Of a stretch of 64,000 nt of DNA, positions 25,090 through 35,094 are shown piece after piece. Under the pieces are notes generated by a model, which was not told where the DNA came from, ran no database searches, and saw only the letters and a list, made by a program, of their open reading frames with translations. A program made the translations under genes and the position numbers. Numbering within the stretch: position 1 is the first letter of the stretch; each line of letters begins with the position of its first letter. This DNA is from Desulfocurvibacter africanus subsp. africanus DSM 2603 (lineage in GTDB: Bacteria > Desulfobacterota > Desulfovibrionia > Desulfovibrionales > Desulfovibrionaceae). Location of the stretch: NCBI RefSeq assembly GCF_000422545.1, contig NZ_AULZ01000002.1:124001-188000 (forward strand). The letters are read 5' to 3'.

Positions 25090-26319
25090 CTAGGGGTTCG
25101 CTCCCGTGTTGCCGGCCTTCAACATTGTTCTGCTCTGGGCCAAACGTTGCCGCCAGGATTCGTCATTGATCCCGAAGGTGCCCAAGGAGCGCTCCATGAA
25201 CTGCTGCAGCCGCTCAGCCCTATCCCGGTCGCCCATCTGAAAATGCACGAGAAACAGCTCATAATACACCGTGAGCGAGGGTTCCTGGGCCAGCGCCTTG
25301 ACGACGAGGTTTTTGGCCCGTTCCCAGGCCTTGCGCAGCCTGCAAAGGGACGCGCGGAACAGGAGGCACTCGACGGTCTCCCCATAGCGGAGGCTGGCCG
25401 CGCACATGATGACCTCCGCGGCGTCCAGATCGCCTTTCTCCATGGCCTCGTAGGCTTGCGCAACATATTGGTAAAGTTCCCGCTGGCCCGAGTGGCGATT
25501 GCTCAGCGCAGCCCAGACATGGGCATTACCGCTGCGCGCCAGCAGCTTGATCCTGTGGGCCATGTCCCTTAGCAGGTCTTCCTTCACTTGCGGCTGGTCG
25601 AGATGGGCATGGAAATGGCGCCAGCCTCGCGTGGTCTCGTTGAGCGCTGCGGTATCGGCCCTGCCGCGCTGCAGCTTGGCCGCGAAATCCTGTTGGGATC
25701 TGTACCAGTAATGGTTGAGCTGCACTCGCCTGGTCGCATGATAGCTGATGGAGCTTCCCACGGGCAGGTGCTCCTCGTTCACGCAGCACGAGCCCGGCTT
25801 GTAGTTGAATATGTGGGCATTGACGGTTTCGTTGACATGCGCGGGCTGGACGATGCTCTTCACGTGGAAATCATTCGTCGCAAGGCGCATCGTATAGTTT
25901 TCGATCTGCAATCCGTATGGACTGGTCACGTGCCCCGAGGAGCCGAACATGACCCAATGCACGGCCAGGCCGCCGTGATCCTCGTATTCCGACAGCAATA
26001 TGCGGGCGTCACGTGTGTCCTTGAGCACGAGGAATTCGTCCAGATCGAGGAAGCCGATCCAACGAAAGCGCGGGCCATATTCGCGCAGGCAGTGCGCGTA
26101 GGCGGGTATCTGGCGATCCTTGCCGGAGACGGGAATGACCTCGACGATCCCAGCCTTGACGTACTCGGCCAAGGTCTGGGCTATGGGCGTGGCGCTGTCG
26201 TTGTCGTAGATGATGAAGCGCTCCACGCCGACGAGGATGTGGTAGTGGATCCACTCCAGCAGATAGCGGTCCTCGTCCTTGGCGATGGCGCACAGGGCCA
26301 GGTAATGCATGACGGCCAC
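25090..26319 (-). CDS. Glycosyltransferase, GT92/DUF23-like
   Basis: This 409-aa protein begins LALCAIAKDEDRYLLEWIHYH, the start pattern of GT92/DUF23-like and related family 2 transferases. The FLDLDEFLV segment (about residue 90) supplies the DxD metal/nucleotide-sugar motif. The C-terminal third (about 270-400) has helical, TPR-like repeats with KALAQEPSLTVYYELFLVHFQMGDRDRAE. Substrate is unknown. It is downstream of no other polysaccharide gene here and appears monocistronic. The ATG follows no strong ribosome binding site. Confidence 0.7.
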   Translation of the reverse strand: MAVMHYLALCAIAKDEDRYLLEWIHYHILVGVERFIIYDNDSATPIAQTLAEYVKAGIVEVIPVSGKDRQIPAYAHCLREYGPRFRWIGFLDLDEFLVLKDTRDARILLSEYEDHGGLAVHWVMFGSSGHVTSPYGLQIENYTMRLATNDFHVKSIVQPAHVNETVNAHIFNYKPGSCCVNEEHLPVGSSISYHATRRVQLNHYWYRSQQDFAAKLQRGRADTAALNETTRGWRHFHAHLDQPQVKEDLLRDMAHRIKLLARSGNAHVWAALSNRHSGQRELYQYVAQAYEAMEKGDLDAAEVIMCAASLRYGETVECLLFRASLCRLRKAWERAKNLVVKALAQEPSLTVYYELFLVHFQMGDRDRAERLQQFMERSLGTFGINDESWRQRLAQSRTMLKAGNTGANP

Positions 26320-26473
26320 TCCGGCAGGCTATTGGGCTCGGAAAAGAGATCCATGCGGGCATGTCCTGTTCCAGAATCATGCCAGGGCTGGGGGCTTGCG
26401 GCTGCACGGCTCTGCTACGGCTGCCTGTTTGGGGAGTGACGGAGCCCCAGCGATTGCCCGGGATTGAATTCAT

Positions 26474-26503
26474 AAAAAAGGCGGGGAGGGCAGCGCCCTC
26501 CCC
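26474..26503 (-). terminator. Terminator of the gatCA operon
   Basis: On the minus strand a 9-bp stem GGGGAGGGC/GCCCTCCCC with a 3-base loop leads through GCC into a T6 tract, 14 bp after the gatA stop. Confidence 0.9.
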
Positions 26504-26516
26504 AATTCGCTTACGC

Positions 26517-27998
26517 CTACGCCAGCGCCCGAGGCTCCGGCAGCGGCTCGATCGTCTTTTCCAGGCTCCTGGCCACCGAAAGGATCTTATCTTCGCCCCA
26601 GGCCGGGCCGAGGATCTGCAGGCCCACGGGCATGCCGCTGTCCTTGCCGAGCCCCACGGGCAGGCTCAGGCCGGGCAGGCCCGCCAGGTTCAGGGAAATC
26701 GTGAATATGTCCATCAGGTACATCTGCAGCGGATCGGCGGTCTTGTCTCCCAAGGGGAAGGCCACCGTGGGGCAGGCCGGGCCGCAGATGACGTCGCACT
26801 GACTGTAGGCCTGCTCGAAGTCCTGGCGGATCAGCCGGCGCACCTGGGCGGCCTTGCGGTAGTAAGCATCGTAATAGCCCGAGGAGAGCACATAGGTGCC
26901 GGTGATGATGCGCCGCTGCACCTCGTCGCCGAAGCCCTTGGTGCGCGACTGTTTGTACATGTCCAGCAGGCTGGCGGCCTGCTTGTCGCGGAAGCCGTAG
27001 CGCACGCCGTCGAAGCGGGCCAGGTTGGAGGACGCTTCGGCCATGGCGATTATGTAGTAAGTGGCGATGGCGTATTCCGTGTGCGGCAGGGATACGGGCA
27101 CAAGCTCCGCGCCCAGGCTTTTGGCCGTATCCATGGCTTGCTTGCACAGAGTCTCGACTTCCTGGTCAAGCCCTTGGCCCCAGTACTCTTTGGGCATGCC
27201 TATGCGCAGTCCCTTGAGCCCGTCGGCGGAGTCCACAGCCGCGAGGTAGTCGGGCACGGGCAGATCCATGGACGTGGAGTCGCGCGGGTCATGGCCGGAA
27301 ATGGCCTGCAGCACTGGGGCGGCGTCGGCCACGTTGCGGGTCATGGGGCCGATCTGGTCCAGGGACGAGCCATAGGCCACCAGGCCGTAGCGCGAGACGC
27401 GGCCGTAGGTGGGCTTGATGCCCACGCCGCCGCAGAAGGAGGAGGGCAGGCGGATGGAGCCGCCCGTGTCCGTGCCCAGGGCCGCAAAGGCTTGGCCGGC
27501 GGCAACGCACGCGCCCGAGCCGCCGCTGGAGCCGCCGGGCACGCGGCCCAGATCCCAGGGATTGCGCGTGGGATGGTATGCGGAGTTCTCGGTGGACGAA
27601 CCCATGGCGAACTCGTCCATGTTGGCCTTGGCCAGGATGATTGCGCCGGCGTCCTTGAGCTTGGCCACGGCCGTGGCGTCGAAGGGCGGGACGAAATTCT
27701 CCAGCATGCGCGAGCCGCAGGTCGTGGGCAGGCCCTTGGTGGTCAGCACGTCCTTGACGATGACGGGCACGCCCCACAAGGGTTTGCTCGTGTCGGGCCC
27801 GATCTTGTCCATGGCCTCGGCGGTCGCCAGGGCGCCCTCGGCGTCCACATGCAGCAGGGCCTGCACCTTGGGCTCGGTGGCTTCGATGCGCGCCAGACAG
27901 GCTTGCACTGCCTCTCGGGCAGCGACTTGGCGCGCGGCCAGCAGGCCGCGGATTTCGACGAGCGTTTTGCGGGTCAACTCGGTCATGTTGTCAGCCAT
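26517..27998 (-). CDS. gatA: Aspartyl/glutamyl-tRNA amidotransferase subunit A
   Basis: The 493-aa amidase-signature enzyme releases ammonia from glutamine for transamidation of Glu-tRNA(Gln) and Asp-tRNA(Asn). The Ser-Ser-Lys triad is visible: VIVKDV supplies Lys, GGSSGGSGA the cis-Ser, and [10 protein letters not shown] the nucleophile region. ATG 27998 follows GAGGA. gatC lies 23 bp upstream. gatB is not in the window, so the complex is split in this genome. The terminator after gatA closes the unit. Confidence 0.95.
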   Translation of the reverse strand: MADNMTELTRKTLVEIRGLLAARQVAAREAVQACLARIEATEPKVQALLHVDAEGALATAEAMDKIGPDTSKPLWGVPVIVKDVLTTKGLPTTCGSRMLENFVPPFDATAVAKLKDAGAIILAKANMDEFAMGSSTENSAYHPTRNPWDLGRVPGGSSGGSGACVAAGQAFAALGTDTGGSIRLPSSFCGGVGIKPTYGRVSRYGLVAYGSSLDQIGPMTRNVADAAPVLQAISGHDPRDSTSMDLPVPDYLAAVDSADGLKGLRIGMPKEYWGQGLDQEVETLCKQAMDTAKSLGAELVPVSLPHTEYAIATYYIIAMAEASSNLARFDGVRYGFRDKQAASLLDMYKQSRTKGFGDEVQRRIITGTYVLSSGYYDAYYRKAAQVRRLIRQDFEQAYSQCDVICGPACPTVAFPLGDKTADPLQMYLMDIFTISLNLAGLPGLSLPVGLGKDSGMPVGLQILGPAWGEDKILSVARSLEKTIEPLPEPRALA

Positions 27999-28021
27999 GT
28001 ATTGGTCCTCGCCTGCACGGG

Positions 28022-28306
28022 CTAGACAATTCGAGGCACAATGAAGAACGCGCCATCGGTCTGCGGGGCGCCCGCGAGCAGATCCTCGCGGGAGAACTCC
28101 TTGACCGTTGTATCCTCGCGCATGGGCGTGGGCTTGTCCACGGGGCTGTAGAGCGGCTCCACCGCGGAGGTATCCAACTCGCCGAGCTTGTCCATGTAGG
28201 CCAACACATCGCCGAGCTGCTCGGCAAAAAGCCCGACCTTGTCCTCGGAAAGTTCAAGTCTGGCCAAGGAGGCCATCTTGGCTACGATTTCAGGGGTTAT
28301 TTTCAT
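28022..28306 (-). CDS. gatC: Aspartyl/glutamyl-tRNA amidotransferase subunit C
   Basis: The 94-aa protein matches GatC in length and pattern: an N-terminal [34 protein letters not shown] helix, read in the interrupted form [14 protein letters not shown] then [11 protein letters not shown], followed by a VEPLYSPVD-like linker and a C-terminal belt ending FFIVPRIV. It tethers GatA to GatB. It overlaps the LpoA-like lipoprotein gene by 4 bp (ATGA), indicating coupled translation with an envelope gene. Confidence 0.92.
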   Translation of the reverse strand: MKITPEIVAKMASLARLELSEDKVGLFAEQLGDVLAYMDKLGELDTSAVEPLYSPVDKPTPMREDTTVKEFSREDLLAGAPQTDGAFFIVPRIV

Positions 28307-30324
28307 TGCGCGGCTCCTTGCAGTACCGGATTGGCGGTCTTGGCCTTCTGCTCCAGCTTCGCACGGTTCAGCTCCATGCGTTCATCGTGACGCTGCTTGA
28401 CCTGCTGCATCTTTGTGAACAGCTCCTGCGCATCCACGGGCACGAGCCCCTTGCGCGAGGGCTGGAAGAGGAACAGATCCTGGCGAGCCTTGCCGCTTTG
28501 GGACCAGCTCATGGGAGCCAGGCTCCAGTCCATGGCGGGCGCGGTGGAGAGGCGCTCGTTGATCGCCTTGCGGTCCCAGCCGCCGGGCAGGTTGCCCAGG
28601 TTTGCGGCAAAGCGCACGAAGTCATAGCCCAGCGCGTGCCAGAAGTCGGGCTGGCCGCGGTTTTCGTCGGCCATGCGTCGGGTCAGCTCGCGCACCGCGG
28701 AGCGTTGGCTTTGGGCCCACCAGGGCCCAGGGCAGACAGCCAATCCGAAATAATTCAAGTCCGCGTCGGTACCGCCGATGATGGCTTGGCTCCATAGCTC
28801 GGAACCCATGAGCAGCGTGTGCTCGGCATCGTAATAGTAGAATTGCGGGGCCAGCAGCTGGGCCTGGGTCCAGCCGTCAGGCAGAAACACGGCCCGGAAA
28901 CCCGGTTCGGGCGGCAACTGGCCGGACTTGCCCGGAGAAGCTGCGCTTTCGAGACCCAGCAGCTCGGCCACCTTGCCGCCCCAGGCCGTGTGCGTCTTGG
29001 GCGGATAGGTTCCGTAAGCGGCCATGGTCAGCCCGCGATCCCAGACTTCCTGGCTGAATATCTCGGTCATGTAGGTGCCGAAAGGCTCCTGCGGCGTGAG
29101 AACGGCGAATTCCGAGAGGCCGAATTTGCCTGCGGCCAAGTCGAGCAGGGCGCGCACCTGGTCCTGGGGGCTGGCGAAGAAACGCCAGGCGTCACGGCCT
29201 TCATCCAACTCGCCCAGGCTCTGCAGAAAGGTCATGAAAACCCGCTCGCGGGTCAGCTTGGAGTCCACGATCTGCTGGAAGTCGCTACGCAAAAGCGGTC
29301 CGCCCACGACGGTGAAGCCGGGGGGCAGTGCGTTCAGGTCGTTCAGCCAACCGGGGCGCGAGGTGTTCACCACGCGCACTTCCACATTCAGGCCCTGCAG
29401 CGCGAGTTGTTTTTGAGCGATGTTAGCGCCGGTAACGATCTTCCAGCCGATGACGCCGATCTTGTCCGACAGGGGCACGGCCAGGGCGATGCCCGTGCGT
29501 GGCGCCCCACGCTGGCTCTCCAGGGCGCGCAGCGTTACGCGGGGCAGACTGTCGTCGGCAAAACGGCCACGGGTGAGCAGGACGCGCAGTTCGCGCCAGG
29601 CGGTGTCCCACTGCTTGGGCTTGGTCTCGGCCAAGCGCTTGGCCGCGGCCAGACGCATGACCGAGTACGGGAAGGTCAGCTCCTGGCCCTCACCGACTTC
29701 CAGGAGCCCGATGGCTTGCTTGTCATCCAGATCCAGCAGCCGCACGAGCAGGGTCTGTTCCAAGCTGGCCTTGGCCTCGCGATTGGGAGCGGTGTCATAT
29801 ACTTCGCGCAGTGCGGGCACGGCGGCCATGGGCCTATCCTTGCGCAGGAAGTGATCGGCTTGGAACAAGGCCGCGTTGCGGCGCACGTCCCATGTGGTCT
29901 GGCGCGAGACGATGAGCCCGGCCAGGAAGTCCTGGAGCTGGTCATCCTGTCCCGAGCCCGCCAGGGCCGTGGCATAGTATTCATTCCAGGGCCAAGTCTG
30001 GCGAACCTTGGCGTCGAAGCCGGCCCAGCCCCTGAGGGATTGCAGAGAACGCTCATATTCCTTCACCGCCAGGGCGCTGCGGGCTGCTCGCTCGTAGCTG
30101 AGGGCGCGTTTCTGTCCGCTCAGGTCCGTGCGATTCTGGGCTTCGCCATAGTAGGTCAGGCTCTGCTGGTAGTCCTCGGCGGTCCAGGCCGCGTCGGCGC
30201 GGTTCAGGATCTCCTGGGTAGGCAAGGCTTGGAGCTGGGGCGCGGGGATGACCGGCGCTTTTTGGCAGGCCGACGAGAGGAGCAGGCCGCAGGCCAGGAG
30301 AAGTAAGGTAACTATACGGGACAT
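28303..30324 (-). CDS. LpoA-like penicillin-binding protein activator lipoprotein
   Basis: From ATG 30324 the product is 673 aa. A lipoprotein signal ends LLLSSACQ, with Cys as the lipidated residue. An N-terminal TPR-like region (about 40-250) is followed by a periplasmic-binding-protein-like domain (about 290-600, with IALAVPLSDKIGVIGWKI and later QLLAPQFYYYD). This is the LppC/LpoA arrangement that activates class A penicillin-binding proteins in gammaproteobacteria. It overlaps gatC by 4 bp. The open frame runs a further 228 codons upstream through the dnaK region, but that part is antisense shadow. Confidence 0.75.
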   Translation of the reverse strand: MSRIVTLLLLACGLLLSSACQKAPVIPAPQLQALPTQEILNRADAAWTAEDYQQSLTYYGEAQNRTDLSGQKRALSYERAARSALAVKEYERSLQSLRGWAGFDAKVRQTWPWNEYYATALAGSGQDDQLQDFLAGLIVSRQTTWDVRRNAALFQADHFLRKDRPMAAVPALREVYDTAPNREAKASLEQTLLVRLLDLDDKQAIGLLEVGEGQELTFPYSVMRLAAAKRLAETKPKQWDTAWRELRVLLTRGRFADDSLPRVTLRALESQRGAPRTGIALAVPLSDKIGVIGWKIVTGANIAQKQLALQGLNVEVRVVNTSRPGWLNDLNALPPGFTVVGGPLLRSDFQQIVDSKLTRERVFMTFLQSLGELDEGRDAWRFFASPQDQVRALLDLAAGKFGLSEFAVLTPQEPFGTYMTEIFSQEVWDRGLTMAAYGTYPPKTHTAWGGKVAELLGLESAASPGKSGQLPPEPGFRAVFLPDGWTQAQLLAPQFYYYDAEHTLLMGSELWSQAIIGGTDADLNYFGLAVCPGPWWAQSQRSAVRELTRRMADENRGQPDFWHALGYDFVRFAANLGNLPGGWDRKAINERLSTAPAMDWSLAPMSWSQSGKARQDLFLFQPSRKGLVPVDAQELFTKMQQVKQRHDERMELNRAKLEQKAKTANPVLQGAAQ

Positions 30325-30397
30325 ACGGTGATTTCCAAGTGCTCTGTTGCGTTGGGTCGTCACGGGTGGCATTGCGGGAACCATTGGCCGCGGGACG

Positions 30398-30431
30398 AAA
30401 AAGGCTTGGCCCGCGCAAGGCGGACCAAGCC
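30398..30431 (-). terminator. Terminator of the hrcA-grpE-dnaK operon
   Basis: On the minus strand, a stem of about 12 bp (GGCTTGGTCCGC pairing with GCGGGCCAAGCC, one mismatch) is followed by TTTTT, 57 bp after dnaK. Confidence 0.85.
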
Positions 30432-30487
30432 AAAGTATACGTCTTTGCGGGTCGAGGCAAGGGCCCAGAGCCGCAACCAGCGCAGCT

Positions 30488-32389
30488 TTACTTGACCTCG
30501 GTGTAGTCGGCGTCCACGACGTCCTCGTCCGGACCCTTGGCCTGGCCTCCGGCCTGTCCCTCGGGACCTGCCTGGCCTTCCTCGCCGCTCTTCTTGGCAT
30601 AGAGCTGCTCGGCCAGCTTGTGGGAGGCCTGGGCCAGCTCGTCGGTGGCGCGCTTGATGGCCTCGGGGTCGTCGCTGTCCTTGACCTTCTTGAGCTCTTC
30701 GAGCTTGGTCTCGATCTGGCCCTTGAGCACGCTGTCCACGGTGTCGCCCAGGTCGCGCAGGGTCTTCTCCGTGGTGTAGATGAGCGTGTCGGCGTGGTTG
30801 CGGACCTCGATGAGCTCCTTCTTGCGCTTGTCCTCATCGGCATGGGACTCGGCATCCTTGATGAGCTTATCGATCTCGGCTTCGGACAAGCCGCTGGAAG
30901 CCGTGATGCGGATGGACTGCTGCTTGCCGGTTCCCAGGTCCTTGGCCGAGACGTTGACCAGGCCGTTGGCGTCGATGTCGAAGCCGACCTCGATCTGCGG
31001 CACGCCACGCGGGGCCGCCGGGATGTCGGTCAGCTCGAAGCGGCCCAGGGTCATGTTGTCGGCGGCCATGGGCCGTTCGCCCTGGAGCACGTGGATGGAC
31101 ACCGAAGGCTGGTTGTCTGCCGCGGTGGTGAAGACCTGGCTCTTGCGCGTGGGAATGGTCGTGTTGCGGTCGATGAGTTTGGTCATGACTCCGCCCAGGG
31201 TCTCGATGCCCAGGGACAGCGGGGTCACATCCAGCAGCAGCACGTCCTTGACCTCGCCGGCCAGGATGCCGCCCTGGATGGCCGCACCCATGGCCACGAC
31301 CTCGTCGGGGTTCACGCTGCGATTGGGCTCCCTGCCGAAGAATTCCTGAACCTTCTTCTGTACGATGGGCATGCGGGTCATGCCGCCCACGAGCACCACC
31401 TCGTCGACATCGCTGGCCTTGAGATTGGCGTCGGCCAGCGCCTTCTTGCACGGGCCCATGGTGCGCTCCACCAGGTCCATGGTCAGCGACTCGAGCTTGG
31501 AGCGGCTGATCTTGACCATCATGTGCTTGGGGCCGTTCTGGTCGGCGGTGATGAAGGGCAGGTTGACCTCGGTCTCCATGGACGAGGAGAGCTCCTTCTT
31601 GGCCTTCTCCCCGGCTTCGCGCAGGCGCTGCAGGGCCATGCGATCCTTGGCCAGGTCGATGCCATTCTCCTTCTTGAACTCCTCGATGAGGTAGTTGACC
31701 ACGCGCTGGTCGAAATCCTCGCCGCCCAGGAAGGTGTCGCCGTTGGTGGCGCGCACTTCCACGACGTTGTCGCCGACTTCGAGGATGGAAATATCGAAGG
31801 TGCCGCCGCCAAGGTCGAAGACAGCGATCTTCTGATTGTGTTTCTTGTCGAAGCCGTAGGCCAGGGAAGCGGCCGTGGGCTCGTTGATGATGCGCTTGAC
31901 CTCAAGGCCGGCGATCTTGCCCGCGTCCTTGGTGGCCTGGCGCTGGGAATCGTTGAAGTAGGCCGGCACTGTGATGACGGCCTCGGTGACCTTTTCGCCC
32001 AGGTAAGCCTCGGCGTCAGCCTTTAGCTTGCCCAGGATCATGGCCGAAATCTCCGCCGGGCTGTACTTCTTGCCCGCGACCTCAACGGTCGCATCGCCGC
32101 CGCTGCCGGAGACGACCTTGTAGGAGCTGTGCTTGACCCACTCCTTGACCTGGGGCGCATCAAACTTGCGGCCCATGAGGCGCTTGACTGCGTATATTGT
32201 CTTCTCGGGGTTGGTCACGGACTGGCGCTTGGCGATCTCGCCCACCAGCCGCTCCTTGTCCGTGAAGGCCACGACCGAGGGAGTCGTGCGGCCGCCCTCG
32301 GGGTTGGTGATGCACTTGGCTTCCTTGCCCTCCATTACGTATACGCAGGAGTTTGTCGTTCCGAGGTCGATTCCGATTATCTTACCCAT
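30488..32389 (-). CDS. dnaK: Chaperone DnaK (Hsp70)
   Basis: The 633-aa chaperone starts [16 protein letters not shown] and has the ATPase motifs [14 protein letters not shown] and [10 protein letters not shown]. The substrate domain includes [17 protein letters not shown], and the acidic C-terminal tail is present. It refolds proteins in an ATP cycle with DnaJ and GrpE. I chose ATG 32389 preceded by AGGAG; the six-residue extension is unsupported. It is the last gene of hrcA-grpE-dnaK. dnaJ is absent from this locus. Confidence 0.98.
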   Translation of the reverse strand: MGKIIGIDLGTTNSCVYVMEGKEAKCITNPEGGRTTPSVVAFTDKERLVGEIAKRQSVTNPEKTIYAVKRLMGRKFDAPQVKEWVKHSSYKVVSGSGGDATVEVAGKKYSPAEISAMILGKLKADAEAYLGEKVTEAVITVPAYFNDSQRQATKDAGKIAGLEVKRIINEPTAASLAYGFDKKHNQKIAVFDLGGGTFDISILEVGDNVVEVRATNGDTFLGGEDFDQRVVNYLIEEFKKENGIDLAKDRMALQRLREAGEKAKKELSSSMETEVNLPFITADQNGPKHMMVKISRSKLESLTMDLVERTMGPCKKALADANLKASDVDEVVLVGGMTRMPIVQKKVQEFFGREPNRSVNPDEVVAMGAAIQGGILAGEVKDVLLLDVTPLSLGIETLGGVMTKLIDRNTTIPTRKSQVFTTAADNQPSVSIHVLQGERPMAADNMTLGRFELTDIPAAPRGVPQIEVGFDIDANGLVNVSAKDLGTGKQQSIRITASSGLSEAEIDKLIKDAESHADEDKRKKELIEVRNHADTLIYTTEKTLRDLGDTVDSVLKGQIETKLEELKKVKDSDDPEAIKRATDELAQASHKLAEQLYAKKSGEEGQAGPEGQAGGQAKGPDEDVVDADYTEVK

Positions 32390-32494
32390 GCTATTCTCCT
32401 CGTTCACTGGGAATTTCGCTTGCTTACGCGCTCATGCGATCGCTTTATGTACTAACCACGATCGAAAGGCTGTAAAGGGTTGCAGGCGATTTTT

Positions 32495-33043
32495 TCAGCA
32501 GGGCTTGCTGATGAGCACCTTGGCGGGGCGCAGCAGGCGGCCTTTAAGCTTGTAGCCTTTCTGCAGGAGTTGGCAGACATGGTTCTCGGGGAAGTCTTTA
32601 CTCGGCTCCGCGCCCACGGCCTCGTGCCATTCGGGATTGAACTCCTCGCCCGCGCCGCCCGTGGCCTCCAGGCCGTGGCCTGCCAGGATGTCCAGGAATA
32701 CCTTGCGCGTCATCTCCACGCCCTGGACGAAACCCTTGCAGGCTTCGCTCTTCTCGGCGTAGGCCAAGGCCATATCCAGGTTGTCCAGCACGGGCAGGAG
32801 GTCCGCGAGCACGCCTTCCACGGCGAATTTCTGGAACTCTTCCTTTTCGCGCATCAGGCGGCGCTTGACGTTCTCCGTCTCGGCCAAAGCGCGCAACTTG
32901 TCATCCTTCACGCGGGCCAGCTCTTCATCAAGTTCCTTTACACGCGCCTCCAAGTCGGACGGGGCGGCTGCTTCGGCCTGGCCGACAGCGGTCGCGTCGG
33001 CGGCGGTATCGGGAGTCTGTGCGTTCTTGGCTTTTTCACTCAT
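32495..33043 (-). CDS. grpE: Nucleotide exchange factor GrpE
   Basis: The 182-aa protein has an N-terminal coiled-coil (LEARVKELDEELARVKDDKLRALAETENVKRR in part) and the C-terminal beta domain with LLPVLDNLDMALAYAE and FNPEWHEAVG, the latter close to the usual FDPxxHEAV block. GrpE forms a dimer that releases ADP from DnaK. It lies 18 bp after hrcA and about 105 bp before dnaK, all on one strand. Confidence 0.95.
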   Translation of the reverse strand: MSEKAKNAQTPDTAADATAVGQAEAAAPSDLEARVKELDEELARVKDDKLRALAETENVKRRLMREKEEFQKFAVEGVLADLLPVLDNLDMALAYAEKSEACKGFVQGVEMTRKVFLDILAGHGLEATGGAGEEFNPEWHEAVGAEPSKDFPENHVCQLLQKGYKLKGRLLRPAKVLISKPC

Positions 33044-33061
33044 GTTCGCGCTCCGTGTGTG

Positions 33062-34102
33062 CTACGGCTGGTCCAGCCGTTTTTGCAGGATGTCGGTGAG
33101 AATGCGGGCCATGTAATCAACCATTGGCACGACTTTGGCGTAATCCATGCGCAACGGACCCATGACGCTGATGACGCCGAGGCTCCGCCCCTGGATCGTG
33201 TAGGGCGAAGAGACAAGGCCCATATCCGTGCCTGACTGCAGGGGCGTTTCCTTGCCCAGGGTCACGCACAGGCAGTTCGACTCCATGACCCGGTCGAGTA
33301 TATCCAGAAGCTTGGAGCGATCGTCAAGGACATCGAACATCTCGCGCATGGCCCGCAGGTCGGCGAAATCTGGCTGGCGCAGGATGTAGGCCGTGCCATC
33401 CACGTACAGCTCCTGCGGCCCATCCTTGTCGAATGCCTCCTCAACCAGGCTGAGCGCCCGGCCGCAAAGGTCCGAGAGACGCTCGCGCGCGCCGCGCAAC
33501 TCGCGCAGGATGTGCGCGCGCACCTCGGCCACGGTCCGGTTGCTGAACAGCTCATTGAGGTAGTTGGCATATTTGGTCAGATCGTCGGCCGTGACGATCT
33601 CTTCCAGGGCGATGAGCTTCTGCTGGATGATGCCGCCTTCGAGCACGAGCACCACGAGCACGAGGCCGGTCCTGACCAGCACGAATTCGATCTGCTTCCA
33701 GCGCACGGAACCGTAGCGCGGGGCCAGGATCATGCTTACCTGATGCGATTGGTCCGAAAGAATGCGCCCGGCTTGGCGCAGGATGTCCTTGATCTCCAGG
33801 CCCGCTTCGGAGAGCACGCGCGCGATGCGCTCCTGAACTTCCTTGCTGGGCTCGGGCCTGGGCAGCATGGTGTCGATATAGACACGGAAGGCCTCGCTCG
33901 TGGGCACCCGTCCCGCCGAGGTGTGCGGCTGCTCCAGAAGGCCCTTCTCCGTCAGGTCGGCCATGACGTTGCGCATGCTGGCAGGGGAGAGGTCAAGATG
34001 CGAGCGCTTGGCCACGGCCCTGGAGGCAACCGGCGCGGCCGAGGCGATATAGGCCTCGATGATCGTGGCCAGGATTTCGCGTTCCCTGTCGGTCAATTGC
34101 AT
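33062..34102 (-). CDS. hrcA: Heat-inducible transcription repressor HrcA
   Basis: The 346-aa protein begins with a winged-helix domain (LTDREREILATIIEAYI and VASRAVAKRSHLDLSPASMRNVMADL) followed by the HrcA dimerisation/inserted domains (LEQPHTSAGRVPTSEAFRVYID). HrcA binds CIRCE elements and represses chaperone operons until heat stress. It is the first gene of the chaperone operon and has a CIRCE-like palindrome immediately before it, so it is likely autoregulated. Confidence 0.95.
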   Translation of the reverse strand: MQLTDREREILATIIEAYIASAAPVASRAVAKRSHLDLSPASMRNVMADLTEKGLLEQPHTSAGRVPTSEAFRVYIDTMLPRPEPSKEVQERIARVLSEAGLEIKDILRQAGRILSDQSHQVSMILAPRYGSVRWKQIEFVLVRTGLVLVVLVLEGGIIQQKLIALEEIVTADDLTKYANYLNELFSNRTVAEVRAHILRELRGARERLSDLCGRALSLVEEAFDKDGPQELYVDGTAYILRQPDFADLRAMREMFDVLDDRSKLLDILDRVMESNCLCVTLGKETPLQSGTDMGLVSSPYTIQGRSLGVISVMGPLRMDYAKVVPMVDYMARILTDILQKRLDQP

Positions 34103-34116
34103 GGCTCAGTCCTGTT

Positions 34117-34174
34117 TTGGCAAACTTCCGTCACGAGTGCCAATGCGGGTAACAACGCCATGTCGGGCTGTCAA
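34117..34174 (-). promoter_or_regulatory. Promoter and degenerate CIRCE operator of hrcA-grpE-dnaK
   Basis: The operator at 34117-34143 reads TTGGCAAAC, 9 bases, GAGTGCCAA; 14 of 18 positions match the CIRCE consensus TTAGCACTC-N9-GAGTGCTAA and the spacing is exact. It ends 15 bp from the hrcA ATG. On the minus strand TTGACA (34169-34174) and TACCCG (34146-34151), 17 bp apart, form a candidate promoter, so the operator would cover the transcription start. Confidence 0.7.
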
Positions 34175-34212
34175 GGCAACGCTCAGGAGATCAAGCTATT
34201 CCAGTAGGTTGG

Positions 34213-35094
34213 CTAAGCGTGCAGCTCCGTGGGGTAGTGCAGATCATCGAAAACGTATTCGCGCAGACACTGCACCCAGGGCCTGGGCTTGAGTCCCGTG
34301 ATGCCGGTGAACCTGGAGATGTCCAGCACCGAGTAGGCTGGCCGCTTGGCCTTGGTGGGATACTGATCCGTGGTGATGGGCGTCACGCGGCATTGCAACC
34401 CGGCGGCATTCACGGCCTCGGAGGCCAGTTCGCACCAACTGGCCTGTCCGGCGTTGGCCAAGTGATGTACGCCCGAGCCCCCGGCCTGCATCAGGGCCAA
34501 GGAGTTGCGGGCCAAGTCGGGCGTGTAGGAGGGCGAGCCCACCTGATCGTGGACCACGCCCAGCGTATCGCGGCTTCTGGCCAACTCCAGGATCTTCTGC
34601 ACGAAATTGTTTTTGCCCGGCCCGAAGAGCCAGGACGTGCGGATGATGAGCAGGCTTGGCACATCCTGATTCAGCAAGGCCCTTTCTCCGGCTAGTTTGC
34701 TCTTGCCGTAGACGCTCAAGGGATTGGTGGGCGCATCGGGAGCATAGGGAGTATCGGCCCGGCCGTCGAAGACGAAATCCGTGGAGTAGTGCACGAGGCG
34801 GATGCCGCGAGGTCGGGCCAGCCTGCCGAGCAGTTGCGGGAGCTTCTCATTGAGGCGGTAGGCCTCCTGGGGCTCGTCCTCGGCCTTGTCCACCTGCGTG
34901 TAAGCCACGGTGTTGAAAAGCGCGCTGCATTCCTCGCGGTCGAGGACGCCGGCCAAGGCTTGGGAATCGAAAATGTTCACATCGGCTCGGCCCAAGGGGA
35001 CCACGGCCCAGCCGGCGGCCTCCAGGGCTCTCACCAGACTCCGGCCCAGCAGCCCAGTCCGACCTCCCAATACGACAGCCTTGTTGGCGTTCAT
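34213..35094 (-). CDS. rfbD: dTDP-4-dehydrorhamnose reductase
   Basis: From ATG 35094 the product is 293 aa. It has an N-terminal GGRTGLLGRSLV nucleotide-binding loop and the short-chain-dehydrogenase catalytic Tyr-Lys in VYGKSKLAGE. It contains the family STDFVFDG segment. The enzyme makes dTDP-L-rhamnose for O-antigen or glycans. It overlaps rfbB by 4 bp (ATGA). The 22-residue longer frame runs into rfbB and is unsupported. rfbA and rfbC are not in this window. Confidence 0.9.
   Translation of the reverse strand: MNANKAVVLGGRTGLLGRSLVRALEAAGWAVVPLGRADVNIFDSQALAGVLDREECSALFNTVAYTQVDKAEDEPQEAYRLNEKLPQLLGRLARPRGIRLVHYSTDFVFDGRADTPYAPDAPTNPLSVYGKSKLAGERALLNQDVPSLLIIRTSWLFGPGKNNFVQKILELARSRDTLGVVHDQVGSPSYTPDLARNSLALMQAGGSGVHHLANAGQASWCELASEAVNAAGLQCRVTPITTDQYPTKAKRPAYSVLDISRFTGITGLKPRPWVQCLREYVFDDLHYPTELHA

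Noticed and set aside
30325-31008. Long N-terminal extension of the LpoA-like frame (901 aa in total)
   Set aside because: The added codons are antisense to dnaK and are Ser/Arg/Pro-rich, as expected for a shadow frame. The lipoprotein signal starts at 30324.
30347-32026. 559-aa plus-strand frame across dnaK
   Set aside because: It is antisense to dnaK; the long open frame is an effect of GC-rich codon use. Similar long shadows at 28819-30306 and 45881-47224 were rejected for the same reason.
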